DNA from: Acidianus hospitalis
Lineage (GTDB): Archaea > Thermoproteota > Thermoprotei_A > Sulfolobales > Sulfolobaceae
Direction: 5' to 3'
NCBI GenBank assembly: GCA_003086435.1
Contig: QEFD01000188.1
Span: 1-6,333, forward strand
DNA length: 6,333 nt
The translations under genes were made by a program, and so were the position numbers. The notes under the pieces were generated by a model that was given only the letters and a program-made list of their open reading frames with translations, was not told the origin of the DNA and searched no databases. Below, piece by piece: positions 1 to 5,572 of this stretch. Position 1 is the first letter of the stretch. The number at the start of each line of letters is the position of its first letter.

Positions 1-1
1 A

Positions 2-400
2 AGCAACGCTCCTCATGGATATTGCTTTACTGCAACTATCTATATAACAAACTCAACTTATGATTACTTCTATCACTTCCTCACTATAAAGGCATGCAAA
101 ACAGGTTACTTATTTGTTACTAACGTTAGTACAACTATTAAAACATATATTAAATGCGCATGGCTAATAATACAATGTGCTAGTGGAAAAACAATAGGAG
201 AATTCAAGATAATTAGCAATGGAGCAGCAAATCAATGTACTACAACCATTTCATTAACTAACGGAAATTCATATTGCGTTTCACTATTAGTTGAGCCAAC
301 TAATCCATTACCCAGTAGTGGAACATGCCTAGGAACAATAACAGTTTACTTAGGATATGACGTAGCTAGCAGTAGCGCAATACCTCTTCCCCCCACTTAA
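2..400 (+). CDS. 3' part of a secreted, Cys/Thr/Asn-rich surface protein (5' end outside window)
   Basis: The frame is open from the first bases of the window to a TAA at 398-400 and gives 132 residues of the C-terminal part. I do not recognise the family. What is visible is an ectodomain-like composition: seven cysteines, many Thr, Asn and Ser, short beta-prone stretches, few charged residues and at least two N-x-S/T sequons (NST, NVS). It ends in a proline-rich run, AIPLPPT. This fits an exported, probably glycosylated and disulfide-bonded cell-surface protein like its downstream neighbour, and the two probably share a transcript. The stop follows a run of six C (389-394). Reading on in the frame one base ahead gives a further proline-rich tail that ends at a TGA at 435-437, four bases before the next ATG, so the annotated C-terminus is probably wrong or variable. 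The start codon, signal peptide and any pilin-type leader lie outside the window. Confidence 0.7.
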   Translation, partial: SNAPHGYCFTATIYITNSTYDYFYHFLTIKACKTGYLFVTNVSTTIKTYIKCAWLIIQCASGKTIGEFKIISNGAANQCTTTISLTNGNSYCVSLLVEPTNPLPSSGTCLGTITVYLGYDVASSSAIPLPPT

Positions 401-437
401 TAGCGTAGGTCCTATACCTTTACCTCCATTGCCGTGA
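389..437 (+). other. Poly-C tract with frameshifted proline-rich tail of the preceding CDS
   Basis: Six consecutive C (389-394) precede the TAA at 398-400. Skipping one C moves to the frame starting at 393, which encodes PLNSVGPIPLPPLP and stops at TGA 435-437. That tail repeats the IPLPP motif present just before the tract, which supports it as genuine coding sequence. It also closes the gap to the next gene's ATG (442) from 41 to 4 bases, as expected in a compact operon. A sequencing or assembly indel, a real mutation, slippage-based phase variation and programmed frameshifting all remain possible. Confidence 0.5.
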
Positions 438-441
438 TAAA

Positions 442-1209
442 ATGGATCAAGAAAAAATATTTTTCACAATCACTTTTTTACTCATTCTCTCATCTTTAGT
501 ATTAATAATATATTCTGCACACGTAATAAGAATTTCTCACGAAATGCTAACTCCGCCCTCCGCAAAAGTTGTTTCAGTTTACTTGTGCAATGGAAAGATA
601 ATAATTTCATTGCTTCTGAATAATACGACTCCTTATCCTATAACAATAAACGGAGGCAAAATAAGTATAGTACAAACAAATCAAACTATCTTAGTTAGGC
701 CGTCAACCTTGGCCAAAGAAGAAATAATAAACGTCTCTGCTCCTCTTTTGCCATCTTATATCTACTACTCTACCATTGGAATAAAAGGTTTAATTTGCGG
801 AAATATTTCACAAAATAAGGTCTACATATCGTTTTACTGCATAGCCTCAATTCACGTAGTAAGTTACGTTAAAGTAGTTCATCTTACTTATTTTAACGGA
901 ACTGCTAACGTCACTTTTTTAGTCTCGACTCCAGTAAATTCTACGGTAAACTTCATAAGGTATATTCAATTGGCAAACGACAACTTATCCAGGTTTGTTG
1001 CAGAGAATTTAGGAGAAATTTACATAGGCCGCTCTTTTCCTGCAGGAGTACATAATTTTACTGTTAGTATAGAGTTTCCTATAGTTTTCTGCAGTAATTT
1101 GGAAAAAAGTTATACTTATACTTTCTTTACTTACCTCAACTTAACTTGCCATTATTTGGATGAAAACGTAACTAAATGCCTTCAGATCTACTACATTTTA
1201 AGAAATTGA
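442..1209 (+). CDS. Membrane-anchored, heavily N-glycosylated extracellular protein, family unknown
   Basis: A 255-residue protein. Residues about 7-26 form one strong hydrophobic helix after the short charged start MDQEK, which suits an uncleaved signal anchor or signal peptide. The rest reads as an exported beta-rich ectodomain with no further clear membrane helix. It has twelve N-x-S/T sequons (at N60, 61, 80, 97, 121, 152, 156, 166, 181, 205, 233 and 242) and six cysteines (49, 119, 133, 217, 236, 246). Sulfolobales N-glycosylate exported proteins heavily, so an outside-facing location is a reasonable inference. It lies directly behind another secreted Cys-rich gene, so the two may form a surface complex such as a pilus, adhesin or envelope component, but nothing shows which. 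I see no class III pilin leader and no Shine-Dalgarno sequence before the ATG, which suits an internal operon gene. Its last 12 bases overlap the end of the convergent permease gene. Function unknown. Confidence 0.75.
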   Translation: MDQEKIFFTITFLLILSSLVLIIYSAHVIRISHEMLTPPSAKVVSVYLCNGKIIISLLLNNTTPYPITINGGKISIVQTNQTILVRPSTLAKEEIINVSAPLLPSYIYYSTIGIKGLICGNISQNKVYISFYCIASIHVVSYVKVVHLTYFNGTANVTFLVSTPVNSTVNFIRYIQLANDNLSRFVAENLGEIYIGRSFPAGVHNFTVSIEFPIVFCSNLEKSYTYTFFTYLNLTCHYLDENVTKCLQIYYILRN

Positions 1210-3039
1210 AATTCCTCTTTCTAACTCTTCTAAAGCCTTTGTCTTTATTCCGCTTTTTACTGCCAGATAGTGGAAAATTAATGTAACTATTCCTATAACT
1301 ATTGTATCCTCTGGGAAGGGAATTAAATTAGCCGGACCGAAGCCACCTAGATAGGATAATGCCAACATTGCAAAGATGAAAGATATTAACCAGATTCCTG
1401 CTTTAATTTCCTCCTTACCTTCTACTGGAGATGATATATATACTAAAGCAATATTACTAGAAACTATAATCGCCATTAAAACTATGTAAATGACGAATGC
1501 TATAACATTATTTTCCTCAAGGTAATCGCTCTGAACTAAGTAAAAGTAAGAAGTAAGAGGTATTAAGATAACGTCAGCAATACCTAGACTTATTGCGATT
1601 TTTTTCTTAACCTCTAAGATTTTGTGCGCATAATAACTGAAAAACAAAGGTAATCCAACAAAGATTGCTGTAACTACGTAAAATAGTATATCGAATCCTG
1701 ACCAGTAAACTAAAAGACCTGCTGAAAGCGTAGCCAAGGGAGCTAATATTTTACCTGCAGGCGCAACATAAGGCCTACATAAATCTGGAGCTAATTTTCT
1801 TAACGTCTCCATTCCAATTCCGCCCATCATGTAAGTAAATACTGAGGCGGAGGATAATATAGAGGTCAATGTAACCCATGCAGGGAAAGGTAGGAGGAAT
1901 ATCGAACCTATTATTAAGGTAAGGATTAAAGAGAGCGTTGGCACTTTAGTTTTGCCTATCTTTAAAAATACTTCTGGCAAATATCCGTTAGCTGAAAAAG
2001 CGTAAATAGTTCTTGAAGCAGTTCCCATATATATCCATCCTGTACCACTGGGAGACACTACCGCATCTAGCAATAAAATTATGGACCATGCATAGAATAT
2101 TAGGAATACTAAGCCGAATACCTTAGATTCTCTAAATAGGCAGAAGAAAGGACCGTTTGAAAGAGAAGTTGAAGCTAAAGCTTTCCAATCCCCTGGAGTT
2201 ACTCCTAAAGTAGACCAATTTAAACCGCCTATGAAAACTACCTGCAAAAGTACGTAAATTATTATCCCTACTAGAAGAGAACCTATAACAGCAAAAGGCA
2301 GGTTCTTTTTAGGATTCTTAGCTTCTCCGGAGTAATCAATTGGTTGCCTAAAGCCTAGGTAAGAGAATAGTATTCCAGCATTGGGAATTGCGAATAGAAC
2401 TGCAGAAAATCCTCCATAACCGTGGCAGGTATTAGATGAGGAAGGCATAAAATCTACTGTAAAGTTTGTTGGATGAAAATAGAAGACTAGGAGGATAACG
2501 ATAGTTGAGGAAGGAATCAATAACTTCCACCACCCAACTCCGTGAGATACTCTACCAAGGAACTTTACTCCAAAGTAGTTTATGAAGAAGAAAGCTACTA
2601 GGAACACGTAATCTATTCCTATTCCTAGAGGAGTTAAAACTCCCTTACAAGCGAGAGACGGTACTAGCGATGACAAATAAGTTACAGATGCAGTTGCTTC
2701 CGCAGCCGCAGATATTGAGGTAGATATTAAATACGCCCAGGTCATGATAAATCCTACTAAACCTCCGTGAGTATAATGAGGATATCTAGCTATTCCTCCG
2801 CTCTTAGGTATTGCGGAACTTATTTCGGCATAAGCTAAAGCAATAAATGAAATTAGAACACCTCCTATTATCCAAGATAGTATAGAAGCTCCTCCTGCAT
2901 CCTCTGCAGCATATAATGTGGCAAATAACCAACCTGAACCTATTATTCCTCCTAGGCCAATGTAAAATAATTCCATTCTACTTAATGACTTGCTTAACTT
3001 TTGATCCGATTCCGTTCCTAGGTCTCTAGCCTTGGCCAT
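1198..3039 (-). CDS. APC-superfamily amino-acid permease
   Basis: A 613-residue polytopic membrane protein, probably moving amino acids or a related amine across the cytoplasmic membrane by proton coupling or exchange. The first helix carries the APC substrate-binding signature GLGGIIGSGW (residues 28-37), whose unwound Gly-Ser-Gly normally holds the substrate carboxylate. The mid-protein stretch FSYLGFRQPIDYSGEAKNP matches the conserved helix 6 / loop region of the family (aromatic-rich segment, then E-x-K-N-P). Hydrophobic segments suggest roughly 12-14 helices. It is longer than the usual 430-500 residues; the extra length lies partly in an extended loop around residues 195-210 (TNFTVDFMPSSSNTCHGYGG) and in additional C-terminal helices. 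The ATG at 3039 is supported by a TATA box about 26 bases upstream, giving a leaderless mRNA. It is probably transcribed apart from the exporter gene 133 bases upstream. The substrate cannot be read from the sequence. Confidence 0.9.
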   Translation of the reverse strand: MAKARDLGTESDQKLSKSLSRMELFYIGLGGIIGSGWLFATLYAAEDAGGASILSWIIGGVLISFIALAYAEISSAIPKSGGIARYPHYTHGGLVGFIMTWAYLISTSISAAAEATASVTYLSSLVPSLACKGVLTPLGIGIDYVFLVAFFFINYFGVKFLGRVSHGVGWWKLLIPSSTIVILLVFYFHPTNFTVDFMPSSSNTCHGYGGFSAVLFAIPNAGILFSYLGFRQPIDYSGEAKNPKKNLPFAVIGSLLVGIIIYVLLQVVFIGGLNWSTLGVTPGDWKALASTSLSNGPFFCLFRESKVFGLVFLIFYAWSIILLLDAVVSPSGTGWIYMGTASRTIYAFSANGYLPEVFLKIGKTKVPTLSLILTLIIGSIFLLPFPAWVTLTSILSSASVFTYMMGGIGMETLRKLAPDLCRPYVAPAGKILAPLATLSAGLLVYWSGFDILFYVVTAIFVGLPLFFSYYAHKILEVKKKIAISLGIADVILIPLTSYFYLVQSDYLEENNVIAFVIYIVLMAIIVSSNIALVYISSPVEGKEEIKAGIWLISFIFAMLALSYLGGFGPANLIPFPEDTIVIGIVTLIFHYLAVKSGIKTKALEELERGISIS

Positions 3040-3060
3040 AATCTATAAAAAGTTTAAATG

Positions 3061-3070
3061 ATTTAAAAAT
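3061..3070 (-). promoter_or_regulatory. TATA box of the amino-acid permease gene
   Basis: On the minus strand this reads ATTTTTAAAT, close to the Sulfolobus TATA consensus. Its centre is about 26 bases before the A of the permease ATG (3039), so transcription should start at or next to the start codon. No Shine-Dalgarno sequence precedes the ATG, which fits a leaderless transcript. The bases just upstream (GGCGA) are not a strong BRE. Confidence 0.65.
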
Positions 3071-3153
3071 TCGCCTATATCTTAATGCGTTACTAGAATA
3101 CTATATATTATTCCAGGAATTTAGAATATCTTATGAATAGTAGAATATAGAGT

Positions 3154-3170
3154 ATAAAATGGGATAAAAA
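3154..3170 (-). terminator. Putative T-rich terminator after the TSUP exporter gene
   Basis: Two bases after the TAG stop of the exporter, the minus strand reads TTTTTATCCCATTTTAT, a paired T-tract of the kind that ends transcription in Sulfolobales. There is no hairpin. It lies before the permease promoter and would separate the two transcription units. Confidence 0.35.
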
Positions 3171-3172
3171 AT

Positions 3173-3928
3173 CTAAATTACCTTAAATAGTTCGCTTACT
3201 GAAGTTACTACGAATACACTACCAAGGAATATGTAAATATGAGAAGGCCTCATTTTGTTCGCTAATCTAGCAAAATAATACCCGGAAACTAGTGCAGTTA
3301 AGCCTATTATTACTGAGGCTATTATATCAGATCTACCAGAAATTGCGTAAGCTGTTGCGCCACTTATTGCTGAAAATAACATAGCCAAAGTAGCTGTGCC
3401 TATCATCCTCTTAACGTCTATAGAAAAGAGCAACATCATTACAGCAATGAACATTATTCCGCCACTAGCCCCTAAAGTGCCGGTAACTATGCCAATTAAG
3501 AAAGCTAACGTTGGGGCTATAACGTAAGAAGCAGTCCTTAAATTTAACCTTTTTATATTTAACTTAGGATTTCTAGACCTTTTGAAGGAAACATAAGCCA
3601 TGTAAGCTGTAAATGCTACAAATACCGATTCTAAAGCTCTATCCGGTACAACAAAAGCTATTGCCGAACCTACTTGCGCACCTATTACTGCTCCTAAGCC
3701 TAAAATAAGCGAAATTTTAAGATCTACATTTCCGTGCCTAAAATAGACGAAAATGACAGACAATGTCGTTATAACGTCGACTAATAAACTGCTTCCTATA
3801 GCGTCTTGAAAGGATAAACCCAAGTAGGACAATGCAGGAACTACTATTAAAACTCCGCTGGAACCAGTAATTCCAGTTAGAGCTCCAACAGCTATTCCTA
3901 TAATTATAAGAAGCCAGATGGGAATCAT
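3173..3928 (-). CDS. TauE/SafE-type (TSUP, former DUF81) anion exporter
   Basis: A 251-residue integral membrane protein with about eight helices in two related halves, the normal size for the 4-toluene sulfonate uptake permease (TSUP) family. Each half begins with the family's glycine-rich signature: GALTGITGSSGVLIVVPAL (residues 15-33) and GIVTGTLGASGG (146-157), with polar residues between helices as usual. Characterised members move sulfite, sulfoacetate, thiosulfate or other small organic anions; the substrate here is unknown. In an acidophilic, sulfur-metabolising lineage a sulfur oxyanion is a fair guess but only a guess. The ATG is 10 bases after the stop of the phosphorylase-like gene, with no good Shine-Dalgarno sequence and no room for a separate promoter, so the two are probably cotranscribed and perhaps translationally coupled. 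A T-rich stretch follows the stop. Confidence 0.85.
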   Translation of the reverse strand: MIPIWLLIIIGIAVGALTGITGSSGVLIVVPALSYLGLSFQDAIGSSLLVDVITTLSVIFVYFRHGNVDLKISLILGLGAVIGAQVGSAIAFVVPDRALESVFVAFTAYMAYVSFKRSRNPKLNIKRLNLRTASYVIAPTLAFLIGIVTGTLGASGGIMFIAVMMLLFSIDVKRMIGTATLAMLFSAISGATAYAISGRSDIIASVIIGLTALVSGYYFARLANKMRPSHIYIFLGSVFVVTSVSELFKVI

Positions 3929-3938
3929 GGTTAAAAAA

Positions 3939-4631
3939 TCATAGACTTTCTAATAACGCTTCCGCTATAACTTTCTCTGTCTTATTTATATCCTCTGCTG
4001 ACATACTCTCTCCGTTAGCGTTTCTGTAAATCAGATGTACTGATACTGCTTTAAACCCTAGGAGGTTTGCTAGGAAGTAAAGTCCTGCACCTTCTAGCTC
4101 AACAGCTATGTGGTTCCTTGATGATAGCTTGTCGAGAAATTCCTTACTATGAGTAAATAATGCATCACTGGTAAATACGTTGCCTACTCTTACCTTTAGC
4201 TGTTTTGCTTTCAAGTTATTTACTACCTTATTTAGTAGTTCGTAATCTGGAGTTAGTGCATAAGCTGTAAACTCTCCGTTTAAGTACTGGTAGAAAGTTC
4301 CTCCCAAGTTATAAGAGTAACCTATTGGAACTACTACTTCTCCTGGCTTTACGTCTTTTAATCCTGTAGCAGAACCAAACCTTATAATTTCCTTAACTCC
4401 TAAATTGTAGAGGTCGTGAGTTACTAGGGTTAATGACGGTATTCCTATGCCGTGAAACACTATGCTTACTTTTTCTCCCTTGTATTTGCCTACATAAGTA
4501 TAGTATCCTGCAAACTCACTTACTAACTTCGAATCTTCTAGTAAGCTACTTACAGTTTTCATTCTTTGGAGATTACCTACGATTATTGCCTTTTCTCCCA
4601 GGTCTCCCGGTTTTGCGGTTATGAGAGCCAT
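3939..4631 (-). CDS. PNP/UDP-family nucleoside phosphorylase homologue with altered active site
   Basis: A 230-residue protein of the nucleoside phosphorylase-I fold (purine nucleoside, uridine and methylthioadenosine phosphorylases), full length for the hexameric trimeric-type/E. coli PNP-like class. Visible landmarks are HGIGIPS (60-66), the phosphate-site RFGSATG (84-90), FYQYL (113-117), GNVFTSDALF (150-159) and VELEGAGLYF (177-186). By eye it is closest to Sulfolobus 5'-methylthioadenosine phosphorylase, with shared SYN-GG-FYQYL and VGNVF-SDA stretches. Several residues that normally act in catalysis differ: the phosphate-loop G-D-P-G-R is GNLQR (19-23), the Asn-Arg before the second Gly is F40-A41, the V-E-M-E ribose site has Leu at 179, and the late Ser-Asp pair carrying the catalytic acid (Asp204 in E. 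coli PNP) reads Y202-R203. It may therefore use another nucleoside, work poorly, or bind rather than cleave ligand. A TATA box at -26 makes the mRNA leaderless. It heads an apparent operon with the TSUP exporter. Confidence 0.85.
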   Translation of the reverse strand: MALITAKPGDLGEKAIIVGNLQRMKTVSSLLEDSKLVSEFAGYYTYVGKYKGEKVSIVFHGIGIPSLTLVTHDLYNLGVKEIIRFGSATGLKDVKPGEVVVPIGYSYNLGGTFYQYLNGEFTAYALTPDYELLNKVVNNLKAKQLKVRVGNVFTSDALFTHSKEFLDKLSSRNHIAVELEGAGLYFLANLLGFKAVSVHLIYRNANGESMSAEDINKTEKVIAEALLESL

Positions 4632-4652
4632 AGGAAAGAGTGGGTAACAAAG

Positions 4653-4660
4653 TTATATAT
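4653..4660 (-). promoter_or_regulatory. TATA box of the phosphorylase/exporter operon
   Basis: The minus strand reads ATATATAA, centred about 26 bases before the phosphorylase ATG (4631). This places the transcription start at the start codon; no Shine-Dalgarno sequence lies between them, so a leaderless transcript is expected. Confidence 0.6.
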
Positions 4661-4689
4661 GAGTAACTTGACCAGCGTAACGGCATTAA

Positions 4690-4706
4690 TCTTTTTATTA
4701 AAAAGA
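4690..4706. repeat. Perfect 17-base palindrome in the divergent intergenic region
   Basis: TCTTTTTATTAAAAAGA is an 8-bp perfect inverted repeat around a single T. It lies about 60 bases upstream of the phosphorylase start and 110 bases before the rightward broken gene. It could be an operator for a dimeric regulator, but the A/T-only core also resembles back-to-back TATA-like sequence and could arise by composition. Confidence 0.4.
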
Positions 4707-4785
4707 GGTATACTAACTTATAAAAAGAAAAGTTTAGGCCGAAAATTTCCATGTAGAAAGATATATATTCAATAACTTGATAAGA

Positions 4786-4797
4786 TTTATATTTTTA
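4786..4797 (+). promoter_or_regulatory. TATA box in front of the broken membrane-protein gene
   Basis: TTTATATTTTTA, with its TATA core centred about 26 bases before the ATG at 4815, the same geometry as the leaderless promoters of the neighbouring genes. This supports 4815 as the original start codon even though the frame is interrupted soon after. Confidence 0.5.
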
Positions 4798-4814
4798 GAA
4801 ATCTACTTTTAATT

Positions 4815-5195
4815 ATGAATACCATAAATACTCTTTTCAAGTAATCTTTCGTTGATTTAATTGCCCTTATATCAACTTTCAGTCTAGGTTTTGCAAAGTC
4901 GTTTATTAATTTTGGAATTCTAGCCGAAAGTTTACTTTATCCTCACATTTCATTTTTGCTAGCTGTAGTTCTACTAAAACTTTCTTTTAATACTGGTCTA
5001 GAATTTCCTAAAATAGCCTCAACGATAAGCTTTTCATCTATAGTGTTGGCAGGAAGCTCTGGAATGACTTTCCTTTTAACAAATAGCAACTTGTTTAGCC
5101 ATATAATGTTAGGGGCGTTCGAAGTAGCTTTAATCTCAACGTCACTATTGATAGGTTACTTAACTTGCTTCTTTAGGTTATGTAAGAGATACTGA
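4815..5195 (+). pseudogene. Small multi-pass membrane protein gene interrupted by an in-frame TAA
   Basis: Starting at ATG 4815 the frame reads MNTINTLFK, meets TAA at 4842-4844, then stays open for 117 codons to the TGA at 5193-5195. The part after the stop is strongly hydrophobic, with about four candidate membrane helices (for example around ALISTFSLGF, FLLAVVLLK, SIVLAGSSG and ALISTSLLIGYL), and ends in a positive RLCKRY tail. The promoter and ATG are in the leaderless position, the same frame continues past the stop, and no ATG, GTG or TTG occurs in that frame until a TTG at 4956. A nonsense mutation (for example CAA to TAA) is the simplest reading. Alternatives are translation of only the last 79 residues from the TTG, or a sequence error. 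I do not recognise the family. It stands alone between the phosphorylase promoter and the tRNA gene. Confidence 0.45.
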
Positions 5196-5210
5196 GCTAA
5201 GAACCGCTGA

Positions 5211-5223
5211 AAATTTTTTAAGG
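5211..5223 (+). promoter_or_regulatory. Putative box A (TATA) of the tRNA-Cys gene
   Basis: AAATTTTTTAAGG has a T6A2 core 35-40 bases before the mature tRNA 5' end. With the usual 26-base spacing, transcription would start about 12 bases upstream of the tRNA, leaving a short leader for RNase P. A weaker candidate, TTTATTAATT at 5233-5242, is too close to the tRNA. Confidence 0.45.
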
Positions 5224-5254
5224 ATAACATCATTTATTAATTACTTGGAAATAT

Positions 5255-5327
5255 GCCCCCGTAGGCCAGCAAGGTAGACCACCGGCCTGCAGAGCCGGTT
5301 GTCGCAGGTTCGAGTCCTGCCGGGGGC
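5255..5327 (+). tRNA. tRNA-Cys (anticodon GCA)
   Basis: A complete intron-less cloverleaf. The acceptor stem GCCCCCG/CGGGGGC pairs perfectly over 7 bp, with U8 and A9 following. The anticodon stem CCGGC/GCCGG encloses the loop CTGCAGA with anticodon GCA at 5289-5291. The T arm is GCAGG-TTCGAGT-CCTGC. The base after the acceptor (5328) is T, giving discriminator U73, the usual tRNA-Cys identity base. The D stem GGCC/GACC (5264-5267, 5277-5280) has one C-A mismatch (positions 12 and 23) and the loop AGCAAGGTA has the normal G18-G19. CCA is not encoded. The gene's 3' half doubles as the attachment core of the integrated element and is overlapped on the other strand by int(N). The tRNA is intact, as expected because such elements restore the target on insertion. 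Confidence 0.95.
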
Positions 5328-5332
5328 TTACA

Positions 5333-5355
5333 TGTTAGGGGGATACCCCCTAACA
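5333..5355. repeat. Perfect 10-bp hairpin just after the tRNA, inside int(N)
   Basis: TGTTAGGGGG (5333-5342), loop ATA, CCCCCTAACA (5346-5355) form an uninterrupted stem six bases after the tRNA acceptor end (5327). A second C5 block (5356-5360) follows, then a T-rich stretch (5363-5375). On the plus strand it resembles a hairpin terminator or tRNA 3'-processing signal; on the minus strand it encodes LGGIPLT of int(N) and may be an integrase recognition arm beside the core. Confidence 0.7.
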
Positions 5356-5541
5356 CCCCCAATTTCATTTTCTCATATGATTCTACTACGTCAATTAAAG
5401 AACCGACGTAACGCTCCTTTGTCTCACCGTTCACATTCTCTAATTTGTAAACATAATACCGACCTTTTCTTTCGCGTAAAATATAGTCGCCGAATTTATA
5501 ACGACGTTGCTTTTCCGTCATTTTCACGCCCCGTATTATGG

Positions 5542-5571
5542 TTGCCAATTCGCGTTTAAAAGTATTGGCAA
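5542..5571. repeat. Inverted repeat flanking the int(N) TATA box (operator candidate)
   Basis: TTGCCAAT (5542-5549) and ATTGGCAA (5564-5571) are perfect 8-bp inverted arms separated by 14 bases. Their centres are 22 bp apart, about two helical turns, so both face the same side of the DNA. The int(N) TATA box sits between them. A repressor dimer or pair binding here would block TFB/TBP access. Confidence 0.55.
5555..5562 (-). promoter_or_regulatory. TATA box of int(N)
   Basis: The minus strand reads CTTTTAAA. With 26-base spacing, transcription would start near 5532, giving an approximately 11-base leader that contains a G-rich, Shine-Dalgarno-like stretch (GGGGCGTG) before the ATG at 5521. 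The box is enclosed by the 5542-5571 inverted repeat. Confidence 0.5.
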
Positions 5572-5572
5572 T

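Larger units (their letters stand above)
5237..5521 (-). pseudogene. int(N): N-terminal fragment of an SSV-type tyrosine integrase, int(N)
   Basis: From the ATG at 5521 this frame gives 94 residues beginning [20 protein letters not shown]. As I recall SSV1 integrase, it matches collinearly without gaps: [13 protein letters not shown] at 16-28, KERYVG at 35-40, DVVESY at 44-49 and KMKLGV at 51-56, then the tRNA-derived [12 protein letters not shown] (66-77) where SSV1 has PPGFEPGTSGS. In these viruses attP lies inside the integrase gene, so integration splits it into int(N) beside the tRNA and int(C) at the far end. Only int(N) is present; the catalytic Arg/His/Tyr domain is absent, so it cannot recombine DNA alone. 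From residue 65 on, the frame is the antisense of the tRNA and later residues are chance. The ATG at 5521 is preferred over the upstream TTG at 5548: it matches the SSV start, has GGGGCGTG just upstream and a TATA box 37 bases away. Confidence 0.85.

Noticed and set aside
1198..1209. 12-base tail-to-tail overlap of the surface protein and permease genes as a functional antisense region
   Set aside because: Short convergent 3' overlaps are common in compact archaeal genomes and nothing else marks this one.
4433..4775. Two plus-strand frames over the start of the phosphorylase gene
   Set aside because: They overlap a well-supported gene on the other strand, have no promoter or ribosome site, and show no recognisable protein features.
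5522..5548. Upstream TTG (5548) as start of the integrase fragment
   Set aside because: It would add nine residues absent from SSV integrases, and the TTG lies within the inverted-repeat arm beside the TATA box, so it would be upstream of the expected transcription start.
5299..5559. 86-codon plus-strand frame across the tRNA end and int(N)
   Set aside because: It is the antisense shadow of int(N) and begins inside the tRNA; no family features.
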